The notes: a model not told the origin generated them from the letters alone. A DNA stretch of 64,000 nt from Zobellia galactanivorans (GCF_000973105.1 NC_015844.1:868001-932000), one strand, 5' to 3'; positions 8,387 to 17,263 are shown, counted from the first letter of the stretch. Numbers and translations: made by a program.

Positions 8387-9532
8387 TTACCGCTTACGGT
8401 TGAGCTTAAACGTGGCGGCAAGGACTAAAAGCGCACAGGCGAACAACACTAGAAAACAAGTCTTTAAGGAAGAACTATCGGCAATATATCCTAAAATGGG
8501 CGGGGCCGTTAAAAAGCCGGCGTAGCCCGTACCCGCAATAAACGAAACCCCTTGGGAAGAATCGACCCCTTTGACCTTTCCTCCGATACGAAAGAGTTCG
8601 GGCACCATTACCGAAAAACCGAGTCCGCTTAGCGCAAAACCGGAAATGGCCCAAAAGGTATCTGCGGTCAGTACCATAAGGTAACCCGTTAACACGACCA
8701 GGGTAGCCAAGGTTACCATTTTTACCGAACCGATGTTTTCACTGAGGGCATCGCCTAGAAACCTTCCTAAGGTCATGGTAATCTGAAACCCTAAGAATCC
8801 GGCGCCCCAGAGTACTTCCGGAGCCAGACTCACCTCTTTCAAATAGAGTCCGCTCCAATCGACTATGGCCCCCTCGCTTCCCATGGAAACGAATGAAATG
8901 AGCCCCAAAAACAACATCGGTTTAAAAAGCTTTAGACTAAAGGCTTCCTTTCCTTCAGAGACGGCAACCACGTTTTTATACTTTCCATGAAATACAAAAT
9001 TGACCGTAAAGACAAGAAGTACCGCAAGCCCCATGTGTAAAGGCGGATTATCGAGCGGACCGATCAAAAAGCTACCCAATCCTGCCAAAACACCGCCTAG
9101 GCTAAAAAATCCGTGGGACGCACTCATAAAACTCTTCTTATCTTCCTTTTCAAGTTCCGTTACCAAGGTATTCATGGCGATATCGGTAATACCATTGGAA
9201 GCCCCGAACAGAAACAATGCGGCCATAAGTGTATAGTAGTTGGGAGCCAACAAGGGCATAAGCGCCGCTACACAGCTCATAACGACCCCGTACCACGTAG
9301 CCCTTCCCACACCGATTCTATTGATAATCGACGATGCCATGGGGAATACCGTAAACACCCCTAGCGATAGAAAAAATATGGCCAAGCCCAATTGCGACTT
9401 ATCGATTTGAAGTTGCTCCTTTACCGCCGGGATATAAATTGCCCAGGTACCAAATAAGATATTTATACTAGCAAAGACCCAGGCAGCCCCAAAATAGCGT
9501 GAATTGGTAAGTATTAGGCGTAAAGACTTCAT
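8387..9532 (-). CDS. MFS transporter
   Basis: Major facilitator superfamily permease of about 381 residues with twelve predicted hydrophobic segments in two halves. The first half contains INRIGVGRATWYG, a loop 2-3-type motif, and the second contains LGRFLGDALSENIGS, the equivalent loop 8-9 motif. The start is placed at the ATG at 9532 (MKSLRLILTNSRYFG), because the ten residues upstream would separate the initiator from the first helix. The substrate cannot be deduced; sugar and drug exporters share this size. It appears to be a single-gene unit. Confidence 0.85.
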   Translation of the reverse strand: MKSLRLILTNSRYFGAAWVFASINILFGTWAIYIPAVKEQLQIDKSQLGLAIFFLSLGVFTVFPMASSIINRIGVGRATWYGVVMSCVAALMPLLAPNYYTLMAALFLFGASNGITDIAMNTLVTELEKEDKKSFMSASHGFFSLGGVLAGLGSFLIGPLDNPPLHMGLAVLLVFTVNFVFHGKYKNVVAVSEGKEAFSLKLFKPMLFLGLISFVSMGSEGAIVDWSGLYLKEVSLAPEVLWGAGFLGFQITMTLGRFLGDALSENIGSVKMVTLATLVVLTGYLMVLTADTFWAISGFALSGLGFSVMVPELFRIGGKVKGVDSSQGVSFIAGTGYAGFLTAPPILGYIADSSSLKTCFLVLFACALLVLAATFKLNRKR

Positions 9533-9581
9533 ACAAGATATTTGACCGCGAAGGTAATTCAAAAAGCTTTTTCGGGAAATG

Positions 9582-9612
9582 AAAAAAAGGCCATCTTATG
9601 CAGATGGCCTTT
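9582..9612 (-). terminator. intrinsic terminator after the astacin gene
   Basis: An 11-bp perfect stem (9586-9596 with 9602-9612) carries an A-run on the plus-strand left side. This gives a U-tract to transcripts coming from the minus-strand protease gene, whose stop is 59 bp away. Confidence 0.75.
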
Positions 9613-9670
9613 GATCACTTAATATGTATAACGGACAGTAAACCTGTCTTTGCTTTAACCCCGGTTAGAA

Positions 9671-10747
9671 TTAATTACAAGTCTTGATATAATTCCAACG
9701 GGTATAATCCCTTTGGTACAATCTGCCATAATAGGTTACGTAGTCACCAACACTGTAAGCTTTATTCGATGAAAACTCTTCGGCAGTATCGCACAGATCC
9801 GCTCCCGGTTCAGGACTACCTCCACCATCGGTAGATGGGTAGGCCACATTGGTTCCTTCAATATCCAAAGGAGAAAGACTGGCCTGTCTTTGAGGCAAAA
9901 TATTTCCGTTCAAATCGGTAATCGTAGGTTGACCGTTTTTACTGAACGTATAGCTACCGTACATCATGGTAGAGTTGATATCGAAATCACTGGTAAGATA
10001 AATAGCCGAAGTATTCTTGTAGAATTGATCAACGGCATCAGGTTGTATATTCTCTATATTGATGATGATATGATCGTCCCTATCGGCACGGTTTTGCTCA
10101 TGAATATAACCCAAAGTGTGACCTAACTCATGAATAATCACCACGGCAGTCGCACGGGTACCCAGTTTGATATAACCACTGGAACCGTACATACCTAAGG
10201 TAGCAACACCTGAATTACTATTAGAACCTGAAGATGATATAGTTACGTAATTAGATTGGTTGGTACGCTCCTTAAAACGGACATTGGTCTTGCTCGTCCA
10301 TTCGTCAAAGGACTTTTGCAATTCTGACCGAACACTTGAACTCAATCCGTTTATTACATAATACACGGTGTTATCGGGCCACTTTCTGATACTACCGTGC
10401 TGGGCTAAACCTGAAAGCTCTTCCCCGGGGACAGGGTTGGGATCATAAGCATCAGGAGAATCGGAAAGCTGGTCTTCGAACAATCGGATATCCGTACCCG
10501 CCAAGCTGTACGTACCATCTTCTTCCAGTTCCACCTTTACGGCATCACCCAAGAAATATTTAGTAACGAATTGAGATTCCTGTTGAGCCTCAACTTCCGC
10601 TTTGGGACGGACGGAAGTTTCGGCCTCAGGTTCCACGGCATCTTCAGTACAGGATCCTAAAACCAATGCACAGGTCGCCATAAAAAGCATAAATCGCGTA
10701 GGGAACGTTTTATTGTTCATTTTTTCATTTTTAGTTTTCATGTTCAT
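9671..10747 (-). CDS. astacin-family (M12A) metalloprotease lipoprotein
   Basis: Secreted zinc endopeptidase anchored as a lipoprotein (lipobox LVLGSC near residue 32). The catalytic domain carries HELGHTLGYIHE with His206, Glu207, His210, His216 and Glu217, the astacin form of the metzincin site, and a Met-turn STMMYGS with Met261 and Tyr263. The region between the lipobox and about 115 is probably a prodomain or linker. After a Gly/Pro-rich linker (STDGGGSPEPG) a small C-terminal domain of about 45 residues with YSVGDYVTYYGRLYQ resembles the carbohydrate-binding domains found on chitinases. Alternative ATGs lie at 10741 and 10720. It could degrade host or algal protein attached to polysaccharide; this is inference. 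Confidence 0.9.
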   Translation of the reverse strand: MNMKTKNEKMNNKTFPTRFMLFMATCALVLGSCTEDAVEPEAETSVRPKAEVEAQQESQFVTKYFLGDAVKVELEEDGTYSLAGTDIRLFEDQLSDSPDAYDPNPVPGEELSGLAQHGSIRKWPDNTVYYVINGLSSSVRSELQKSFDEWTSKTNVRFKERTNQSNYVTISSSGSNSNSGVATLGMYGSSGYIKLGTRATAVVIIHELGHTLGYIHEQNRADRDDHIIINIENIQPDAVDQFYKNTSAIYLTSDFDINSTMMYGSYTFSKNGQPTITDLNGNILPQRQASLSPLDIEGTNVAYPSTDGGGSPEPGADLCDTAEEFSSNKAYSVGDYVTYYGRLYQRDYTRWNYIKTCN

Positions 10748-10923
10748 TTTAATATTTGGGGTTAAAACTTACATTTAATGTACGGAAACAACCACTCAAT
10801 TAGCCGACAAGACCCCTATAAATTCGATGAACTACACTCTTAAAAAAAACGGAAAGGGCAATAAAAACCAGTCTTAGCCCCGATAGGTCGGGGCAAGGCG
10901 ATGGTTGTGAAGAAAAAATAAAA
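10748..10923. other. intergenic spacer between kynU and the astacin gene, with a small hairpin
   Basis: A GC-rich inverted repeat, GCCCCGA (10877-10883) with TCGGGGC (10888-10894), lies 30 bp beyond the kynU stop. It may contribute to termination of kynU, although no clear U-tract follows it on the minus strand. Confidence 0.3.
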
Positions 10924-12195
10924 TTATACGGTTTGTATTCCTTTTTTTAAGATTTGACCGAAGCGGTACATATCTTCGTAGGAACAGTAAAACGGTGCAG
11001 GAGCAAGACGGATGACATTGGGTTCCCTCCAATCGGTAATAACCCCGTTTTTCATCAAGTAATCAAAAAGGGATTTCCCCTGGCCGTGAAGAAAAACGGA
11101 AAGCTGGGTCCCCCTATCCTTGGGTGTAATGATTTCAAAGGTAGCCTTGTCGGTTTCCTTGTCTATTTCATGAAGTACAAATTCCAAATAGCCCACTATA
11201 CGATCTCTTTTCTCGATCAAGGCCTCCATACCTACTTCCTCGAACATTTCCAAGGAGGCCAGATAAGGTGCTAACGACAGCACCGGTGGGTTGCTCAATT
11301 GCCACGCGTCGGCATTGGCCATAGGTTCAAACTCGGGTTTCATCAAAAACCGTGTTTCCTTTTTGGTACCCCACCATCCTTCTAAACGAGGTATATCCTT
11401 TTTATTCAGGTGGCGTTCGTGTATAAACACGCCCGAAGCATTGCCCGGGCCACTGTTCATATATTTATAACTGCACCATGCCGCAAAATCGGCATCCCAA
11501 TCGTGCAATTTGAGCTCTATATTACCGGCGCCATGGGCCAAATCCCAACCAACGTTAGCACCTACGGCCTTTCCGGCCTGGGTTATGGTTTCCATATCGA
11601 ACACCTGCCCATTGTAATAATTGACCCCACCGATCAGCACCAGGGCCAATTCATCACCTACTTCATTGATTTTTTGAAGTACGTCTTCGGTCCGCCAAAA
11701 ATTTTCACCTTCCCTTTTTTTCACCTCTACCAATGCATCGTCAGGATCAAGTCCGTGATTGCGTACCTGACTTTGCAGCATATACTGATCCGAAGGAAAA
11801 GCCTTTTCCTCACAAATAATTTTATAACGTTTGGCAGTGGGTCTGTAAAAGGTAACCATCAAAAGGTGCAGGTTTACCGTAAGGGTATTCATCACCGACA
11901 CCTCTTCGGTCTTGGCCCCGACCACTTTGGCCAAGGGGGCGGCCAATCGCTCATGGTAATCCCACCAAGGCTTATCGGAATGAAAATGGCCTTCTACGGC
12001 CAGTTCTTTCCAATCGGTCATTACCTCATCAACAAACTTTTGGGCACGCTTAGGCTGCAATCCGAGGGAGTTTCCTGTAAAATAGATGACCTCTTTTCCG
12101 TCTACCTTGGGGAAATAAAATTGATTACGATAGTTTCGCAATGGATCTTGACCATCTAGTTTTTGGGCAAAACCCAAAGTATTCTCGAACTTCAT
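10924..12195 (-). CDS. kynU: kynureninase
   Basis: PLP-dependent hydrolase that cleaves kynurenine or 3-hydroxykynurenine to (3-hydroxy)anthranilate and alanine. The 423-residue length fits the family. Visible landmarks are the N-terminal FTGNSLGLQPK segment, GWDLAHGAGN with Asp218, which pairs with the PLP pyridine nitrogen, and SYKYMNSGPG with Lys244 as the Schiff-base lysine. It lies 49 bp downstream of the GNAT gene on the same strand and may be co-transcribed with it. kmo is 4.3 kb further along the same strand but separated by other genes and terminators. Confidence 0.95.
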   Translation of the reverse strand: MKFENTLGFAQKLDGQDPLRNYRNQFYFPKVDGKEVIYFTGNSLGLQPKRAQKFVDEVMTDWKELAVEGHFHSDKPWWDYHERLAAPLAKVVGAKTEEVSVMNTLTVNLHLLMVTFYRPTAKRYKIICEEKAFPSDQYMLQSQVRNHGLDPDDALVEVKKREGENFWRTEDVLQKINEVGDELALVLIGGVNYYNGQVFDMETITQAGKAVGANVGWDLAHGAGNIELKLHDWDADFAAWCSYKYMNSGPGNASGVFIHERHLNKKDIPRLEGWWGTKKETRFLMKPEFEPMANADAWQLSNPPVLSLAPYLASLEMFEEVGMEALIEKRDRIVGYLEFVLHEIDKETDKATFEIITPKDRGTQLSVFLHGQGKSLFDYLMKNGVITDWREPNVIRLAPAPFYCSYEDMYRFGQILKKGIQTV

Positions 12196-12244
12196 ATCGG
12201 CGTTTTTTTTTATAAAAATACAATTTCACAAACGATATTGGCCC

Positions 12245-12712
12245 CTACTTTGGCCCAACCATTCGCATCTCGATAATATGTTTTTTAAATCCTGCTTTTT
12301 CGTAGGCCTTGATGGCCCCAGTATTATCGCTATAGACGGAAAGGCGTACCTCGGAAATACCCCTTGAATCGGACCATTTTTTTAGGGCATCGATAACCAT
12401 TTTGTTCAATCCTTTTCCCCTATAATCGATATGGGTATACATAAAGCCTAGATATGAATACATCCCATGGTCTAGAAACGCCTGGGCCTTTTTGATTTTG
12501 GCATAGCCCGAAGCCACAATACTTCCTTCGTGCTCGACCACTACCACCTCGGCATCATCACTATTGATCAATTCCCCCAAATCGTAATAACTGATACGAC
12601 CGGCCCTAAGGGTAGGGTCATAAGGTCTTTCGGCCGCGATAATACCCTGCTCAAATTCCAACAAGGTTTCCAAATCGCTTAGAATTGCCGTTCGAATTTT
12701 AAATGTATCCAT
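12245..12712 (-). CDS. GNAT-family N-acetyltransferase
   Basis: A 155-residue acetyltransferase with an acetyl-CoA binding loop in YRGKGLNKMVIDAL (the R/QxxGxG/A motif) and a C-terminal SVYSDNTGAIKAYEKAGFKK segment typical of GNAT motif B. The preceding strand YLGFMYTHIDY is the usual motif A strand. The substrate is unknown. Position just upstream of kynU suggests co-expression but not a shared pathway. It is divergent from the O-methyltransferase gene. Confidence 0.88.
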   Translation of the reverse strand: MDTFKIRTAILSDLETLLEFEQGIIAAERPYDPTLRAGRISYYDLGELINSDDAEVVVVEHEGSIVASGYAKIKKAQAFLDHGMYSYLGFMYTHIDYRGKGLNKMVIDALKKWSDSRGISEVRLSVYSDNTGAIKAYEKAGFKKHIIEMRMVGPK

Positions 12713-12730
12713 AGCTTGATCTCTTCCAAT

Positions 12731-12765
12731 TTGAACTTCTGGAGTTCTAAAATACTATATATTTG
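12731..12765 (+). promoter_or_regulatory. promoter of the O-methyltransferase gene
   Basis: TTG at 12731-12733 and TATATTTG at 12758-12765 match the Bacteroidota -33/-7 elements, with a 24-bp spacer that is slightly long. The -7 element overlaps an in-frame TTG at 12763 and so favours the ATG at 12781 as the start. Confidence 0.5.
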
Positions 12766-12780
12766 CAGAAATTACAGCTC

Positions 12781-13422
12781 ATGCATTTCCTATCTTCGGA
12801 TTTAGAGGATTATATCCAAAACCATTCAGAGGACGAACCCCAACTACTTCAAGAACTTACCCGGGAAACGCACTTAAAAGTAGTCCGCCCCCGTATGCTC
12901 ACCGGGCATTTTCAGGGAAGGGTCTTAAGCGTGCTTTCAAAGATCATCTACCCCAAGAACATCCTTGAAATCGGTACCTATACGGGCTATTCCGCCCTAT
13001 GTTTGGCGGAAGGCATGCAAAAGGACGGCCAGCTACATACCATAGACATCAACGAAGAGCTGCAAGACATTCAAGAACGCTATTTTTCACGCAGTGCCTA
13101 CAAAGACCAAATCGTACAGCATATTGGAGATGCCAAAACCATCATCCCCCAACTTGAATCTACTTTTGACCTCGTCTTTATCGATGCCGAAAAAAGGGAC
13201 TACCCCGATTATTTTGAACTTGCCATACAGAAGACCCGTCCGGGCAGCGTTATTTTATCTGACAACGTACTATGGTCAGGAAAAGTAGTGGAACCCGTGG
13301 AGAAAAAAGACAAGGTAACCCCCATTCTTTTGGAGTTCAACAAAAAACTAAAGGAAGACCCACGGGTAGAAACGGTATTGCTACCGATCAGGGACGGCTT
13401 AACCCTAAGTAGGGTACTATAA
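12781..13422 (+). CDS. SAM-dependent O-methyltransferase (catechol-O-methyltransferase-like)
   Basis: Family 3 class I methyltransferase of 213 residues. It has the SAM-binding motif ILEIGTYTGYSALCLAEG, the acidic loop TIDINEE, the metal-site segment LVFIDAEKRDYPDY and a downstream DNVLWSGKV, the usual cation-dependent arrangement of caffeoyl-CoA/catechol O-methyltransferases. The substrate is unknown. Its last 35 bp overlap the convergent PAP2 gene. Confidence 0.9.
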   Translation: MHFLSSDLEDYIQNHSEDEPQLLQELTRETHLKVVRPRMLTGHFQGRVLSVLSKIIYPKNILEIGTYTGYSALCLAEGMQKDGQLHTIDINEELQDIQERYFSRSAYKDQIVQHIGDAKTIIPQLESTFDLVFIDAEKRDYPDYFELAIQKTRPGSVILSDNVLWSGKVVEPVEKKDKVTPILLEFNKKLKEDPRVETVLLPIRDGLTLSRVL

Positions 13423-13960
13423 GCCTGAGGTAGAGCATATAAAAAAGCCAGGCCGACAAAACACCGACCAAAGAACCAACAATAATATCGGTAGGAAAAT
13501 GTACCCCTACAAAAATACGGCTGCTTACGAACAATAGGGGCCATATATAGAATAGCCAGCACCATTTAAAACGCCTTCTTAAAAAGAGTACCACAATAGT
13601 GGTCGCCGAAAACGAACTTGACGAGTGGCCGGAAAAAAAACTATAGGATGAGGAAGGCTTAAGAATCCGTATAAGTGTATTCATCGTTTCATCGTTATTG
13701 GGCCGCAAACGGGCCACGACCTCTTTGGTCAAATCGGTAAGGGTGACGACGAAAAACAGCATCAAGATTATGGTAAGCACCACAAAAATGGCCTCTCTCT
13801 TGGGATATTTTATAAAAATAAGAATAAAGAATAGGGCAAAAAGGGGAATCCAAGTGGAGAAGTGCGTAACGATAATCCAAAATTGGTCGTAGTCTTCAAT
13901 GCCCAGATTGTTCAGGTAGATAAAGGTTTCCCTATCCCATTCTAAGATCTTTTCGAGCAA
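13388..13960 (-). CDS. PAP2-family membrane phosphatase
   Basis: Integral membrane phosphatidic-acid-phosphatase-type protein of 190 residues with about five membrane helices. All three catalytic motifs are present: KEVVARLRP, FFSGHSSSSF (the PSGH-type motif with Phe-Ser) and SRIFVGVHFPTD. Likely substrates are undecaprenyl pyrophosphate, lipid A phosphates or phosphatidates, which sequence does not separate. It starts 2 bp after the tatA-type gene and is probably co-transcribed. Its 3' end overlaps the O-methyltransferase gene by 35 bp. Confidence 0.88.
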   Translation of the reverse strand: MLEKILEWDRETFIYLNNLGIEDYDQFWIIVTHFSTWIPLFALFFILIFIKYPKREAIFVVLTIILMLFFVVTLTDLTKEVVARLRPNNDETMNTLIRILKPSSSYSFFSGHSSSSFSATTIVVLFLRRRFKWCWLFYIWPLLFVSSRIFVGVHFPTDIIVGSLVGVLSAWLFYMLYLRLIVPYLGLSRP

Positions 13961-13962
13961 AA

Positions 13963-14301
13963 CTAGCTTCTTTTGATGGTTCCCGTAACATCATCGACGG
14001 TCTTTTTGACCCCGTCCATTTCTTTTTTGATGTCGGTACCGATCCCTGAGGTAATATTGTTCTTGACATCATCGATGTCTTTTTTGATATCGGTTATAAA
14101 ACTCGTATCAACGCCTTGTTTTTCGGCGCTCTTCTGAATTTCTTGCTTGATATCTTCCGTGGCGTCTTTCAATTGGCGCATACCCTTGCCCAGCCCCTTG
14201 GCTATGCCGGGTATCTTATCGGCGCCGAAAACCATCACCACGATAAACATGATAAAGAAGATTTCGCCCCCGCTAATAAATAAGAAGTGCAGTGAATACA
14301 T
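13963..14301 (-). CDS. tatA: TatA/TatB-family twin-arginine translocase subunit
   Basis: A small protein of 112 residues: one N-terminal membrane helix (EIFFIMFIVVMVFGADKIPG, about residues 13-32) followed by the amphipathic helix AKGLGKGMRQLKDATEDIK and a charged tail rich in Asp and Lys. The FGADKIP hinge corresponds to the FG(P/S)KLP hinge of TatA. TatC is not in the window. The long tail is more TatB-like than the shortest TatA, so the symbol is provisional. A probable Tat substrate is encoded at 26048-26782. Confidence 0.85.
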   Translation of the reverse strand: MYSLHFLFISGGEIFFIMFIVVMVFGADKIPGIAKGLGKGMRQLKDATEDIKQEIQKSAEKQGVDTSFITDIKKDIDDVKNNITSGIGTDIKKEMDGVKKTVDDVTGTIKRS

Positions 14302-14328
14302 ACCACAAATATAATGAAGTTTACATAG

Positions 14329-14365
14329 AAAGACCTGTCAGGTATAGAAAACCTGACAGGTCTTT
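14329..14365. terminator. 15-bp perfect hairpin, CCTGTCAGG type
   Basis: AAAGACCTGTCAGGT (14329-14343) pairs perfectly with 14351-14365 around a 7-nt loop. It lies between the M1 peptidase stop (minus strand, 14384) and the TatA gene start (14301), and so can end the peptidase transcript. T-rich flanks occur on both sides. CCTGACAGG hairpins recur in many flavobacterial intergenic regions, from general knowledge. Confidence 0.75.
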
Positions 14366-14383
14366 TTGTGATATTAACAAAAT

Positions 14384-16696
14384 TTATTTGCCCTTGACAG
14401 CATTTTCCTTCATCTTCTCGAAATCGGACTTTTCCTCTTTCTTGGGCCATGCATTGTTAGACGTGTCTATATCGGCCGTTTCCGCCTTTGGGTCGACAAC
14501 GATTCCGGTAAGTTCGCTCTGTGATGATATCACTACACTTACCTCTTTATCGTTCTTACGCCAAATTTCAGGTGGGTAGGTAACATTTTTGGTAGAACCG
14601 TCGGCATAGGTATATTCAACGATCAACGGCATGGGTATACCCCCTGGCTTATCGTAAGTGACCTGATAGATATACTTAGGCTCTTTTACGGCGGCACGTT
14701 CTTCGGCCGTCATATTGTCCATCATAAATTCTTTCAAAGACTGCGAACTTTCGGAAGGCGTCTTGCCTTTTAGGTTCGGATCGAGGTCGTCACTACCTTC
14801 TTCCGCCAAATACACCAAAGGAGGTAAGTCGGCCTCGGTGATGCCGCGCACCGCCATATACTCTTGCATTTTCTTGCTAGGCTTGTCGGTAACGTAGTAT
14901 TTTTTGATGCCTTTGACACCTATATCCACAAAATCGGTAGTATAGAACCATCCTCTCCAATACCAGTCTAAATCGACCGCAGAGGCATCTTCCATAGTCC
15001 TAAAGAAATCTTCAGGTGTCGGGTGCTTAAACATCCAGCGTTGTGCATATGTTTTAAAGGCATGGTCGAAAAGTTCGCGGCCCATTACGGTCTCACGAAG
15101 AATATTCAAGGCCGTTGCCGGTTTACCATAGGCATTCGGGCCTAACTGGTATACGTTTTCAGGGTTCGACATGATCGGTGCAATGCTGCTTTGATCCCCT
15201 GCCATATAGGGTACGATTTTGGAAGGCTCTCCCCTTCTCGATGGGTATTTGCTATTAGGGGCAATGGCTTCAGGATATTTTTCCCCGAATTCTTGCTCCG
15301 CCATATATTGCATAAAGGTATCAAGACCTTCATCCATCCATCCCCACTGACGCTCGTCTGAATTTACGATCATCGGGAAAAAGTTGTGGCCTACCTCGTG
15401 AATGATCACACTGATCATACCGAATTTTACACGGTCTGAATACGTACCGTCTTCGTTAGGGCGACCGTAGTTCCAACAAATCATCGGATACTCCATTCCC
15501 TGTTGCTTGGCATGTACCGAAATGGCTTTAGGGTAAGGATAATCGAAGGTATGCGATGAATACGATTTAAGCGTATGTGCCACGGCTTTGGTAGAATATT
15601 CCTCCCATAGCGGGTTTCCTTCTTTTGGATAAAGCGAAACGGCCATAACGTCTTTGCTGCCCACTTTAACGGCCTGCATGTCCCAAATGAATTTTCTTGA
15701 TGTAGCGAAGGCGTAATCCCTTACGTTCTCTGCCTTGAACTTCCATGTTTTTTTCTTTTTGGAAAACCCTTTTTCCGCCTTTTCGGCTTCCTCTTGGGTA
15801 ACGATCACTACCGGCTTGTCATACGACTTCTTCGCCTTTTCGTAGCGCGCCATCATCTCCTTTGTAAATACATCTTTTCGGTTCTGCAAGGTTCCCGTAG
15901 CATCAAGAACGTGATCGGCAGGTACGGTAATGTTTACGTCGTAGTCACCAAAGGTAAGGGCAAACTCGCCACTACCCCAGAACTGGTGGTTCTGCCAACC
16001 TTCTACATCGCTATATACGGCCATTCTTGGAAAGAACTGCGCAATAACATAGGCCCTGTTACCATCTTTAGGGAAATATTCATAACCCGAACGTGCCCTG
16101 TTTACGGTGTGGTCTGGAATATTGTAGTCCCACTTGATGGAAAAGGAAATCTTCTCTTTACTTTTTAAAGGTTTTGGAATATCGATACGCATCATGGTCT
16201 GATTGATGGTATACTTCAACGGTTTTCCGCTGGCATCTTTCACGTACTCTATATTGAAGCCCCCGTCAAAAGGCTCGGTCATGTATTTTTGTGCGAATGA
16301 CCCCACTTGTTCGGCCATGGGTACGCCTCCCCCGTCACGCAAAGGCGATTTTGAAGTCTTGGCCCTTACGTTTTGATCCAACTGAAGCCAAAGGTATTCA
16401 AGGTCATCGGGCGAATTGTTGGTATAGGTAATGGTTTCCGCACCAAAAATTTTCGCATTTTTATCATCAAGCTCGATATCCATTTTGTAATCGGCCTGTT
16501 GTTGGTAATAATCGGGTCCGGGTGCTCCCGAGGCGGAACGATAATTGTTCGGAGTAGCGAACTCTTCGTACAACTGTTTGAATTTACTCTGATTGTAATG
16601 CCCTGGTTCCTTGTCTGCATTAACGCCCTCTTGTGCCATCAGAACGCTGGCGAACACAAAAAATAACGATGCAAGACAATACTTCAATTTGTTCAT
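14384..16696 (-). CDS. M1-family zinc metallopeptidase, secreted
   Basis: A 770-residue aminopeptidase-N-like enzyme with an N-terminal signal peptide (about 1-21, ending SVLMAQ). The gluzincin site is His433-Glu434-Val-Gly-His437 with the third ligand Glu456 in WGWMDEGLDTF, so the HExxH-x18-E spacing is exact. The substrate-anchoring GxMEN motif appears as the variant GMEYPMICW. The C-terminal region (from about 600) is rich in KPSKK/EPK segments and ends in a lysine-rich tail. It is the last gene of the minus-strand run that includes DUF6702 and four CarboxypepD_reg-like paralogs. It probably trims peptides in the periplasm or at the surface. Confidence 0.92.
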   Translation of the reverse strand: MNKLKYCLASLFFVFASVLMAQEGVNADKEPGHYNQSKFKQLYEEFATPNNYRSASGAPGPDYYQQQADYKMDIELDDKNAKIFGAETITYTNNSPDDLEYLWLQLDQNVRAKTSKSPLRDGGGVPMAEQVGSFAQKYMTEPFDGGFNIEYVKDASGKPLKYTINQTMMRIDIPKPLKSKEKISFSIKWDYNIPDHTVNRARSGYEYFPKDGNRAYVIAQFFPRMAVYSDVEGWQNHQFWGSGEFALTFGDYDVNITVPADHVLDATGTLQNRKDVFTKEMMARYEKAKKSYDKPVVIVTQEEAEKAEKGFSKKKKTWKFKAENVRDYAFATSRKFIWDMQAVKVGSKDVMAVSLYPKEGNPLWEEYSTKAVAHTLKSYSSHTFDYPYPKAISVHAKQQGMEYPMICWNYGRPNEDGTYSDRVKFGMISVIIHEVGHNFFPMIVNSDERQWGWMDEGLDTFMQYMAEQEFGEKYPEAIAPNSKYPSRRGEPSKIVPYMAGDQSSIAPIMSNPENVYQLGPNAYGKPATALNILRETVMGRELFDHAFKTYAQRWMFKHPTPEDFFRTMEDASAVDLDWYWRGWFYTTDFVDIGVKGIKKYYVTDKPSKKMQEYMAVRGITEADLPPLVYLAEEGSDDLDPNLKGKTPSESSQSLKEFMMDNMTAEERAAVKEPKYIYQVTYDKPGGIPMPLIVEYTYADGSTKNVTYPPEIWRKNDKEVSVVISSQSELTGIVVDPKAETADIDTSNNAWPKKEEKSDFEKMKENAVKGK

Positions 16697-16756
16697 ATGT
16701 CTGTGTGGTTTTAATCCGTGAAAAATAAAATATTTTAAGGAATAGTTCCCTATATG

Positions 16757-17263
16757 TTACAAGTTTAACATTCCTTTAGTACGAGATTTGACCAAAACAA
16801 AGCTTTTTTTCTGGTCACCTATCTTAAAATGAACTACATTTTGTTGCTCGTCAAAGAGGTCGGTCAAGATTTCGTTCTCTATTTGCACCGATTTCAAGGT
16901 AGCCTTATCGACGTTAGGAACCTCGATATAGAAAATCACCACATCGGCGTCGTACTTCTTACCGATATAGGTATAATCGACATTGTTGCCGTTGACCTCT
17001 ATTACAAATTTGGCCCTTAGGTATTTTTCTAGATAGGCGTCGGCCAATGGCGATTCTTCCCCGGTTGCCAATTGCGCCTTTAAATCGTAGCGTTCAAGCA
17101 GCAATTTGTCTAGGTCATCGATAAAAATACGGGAGGTAATCTGTAAGGCCTTATCCTTTTCGGAATAGTTTACGTTGGTTACGCTTACGTAAAACTTGTG
17201 GGCAGCCGTAAAGGCCATTAAAGGAAGCAGTAATAATACGAGCAACTTTTTCAAAGACTTCAT
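16757..17263 (-). CDS. DUF6702 family protein
   Basis: A 168-residue secreted protein: signal peptide MKSLKKLLVLLLLPLMAFTA, then a mature domain beginning HKFYVSVTNVNYSEK. This resembles the DUF6702 proteins that sit next to M1 peptidases in flavobacteria. The start at 17263 gives a clean signal peptide; the ORF extends 10 codons upstream to 17293 without sense. It lies 60 bp upstream of the M1 peptidase and 50 bp downstream of the fourth paralog. Function unknown; the adjacency suggests a joint envelope role. Confidence 0.8.
   Translation of the reverse strand: MKSLKKLLVLLLLPLMAFTAAHKFYVSVTNVNYSEKDKALQITSRIFIDDLDKLLLERYDLKAQLATGEESPLADAYLEKYLRAKFVIEVNGNNVDYTYIGKKYDADVVIFYIEVPNVDKATLKSVQIENEILTDLFDEQQNVVHFKIGDQKKSFVLVKSRTKGMLNL

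Noticed and set aside
11410-12159. 249-codon plus-strand ORF opposite kynU
   Set aside because: Antisense to an intact, conserved enzyme gene with its catalytic residues; the product is Ile/His-rich and featureless.
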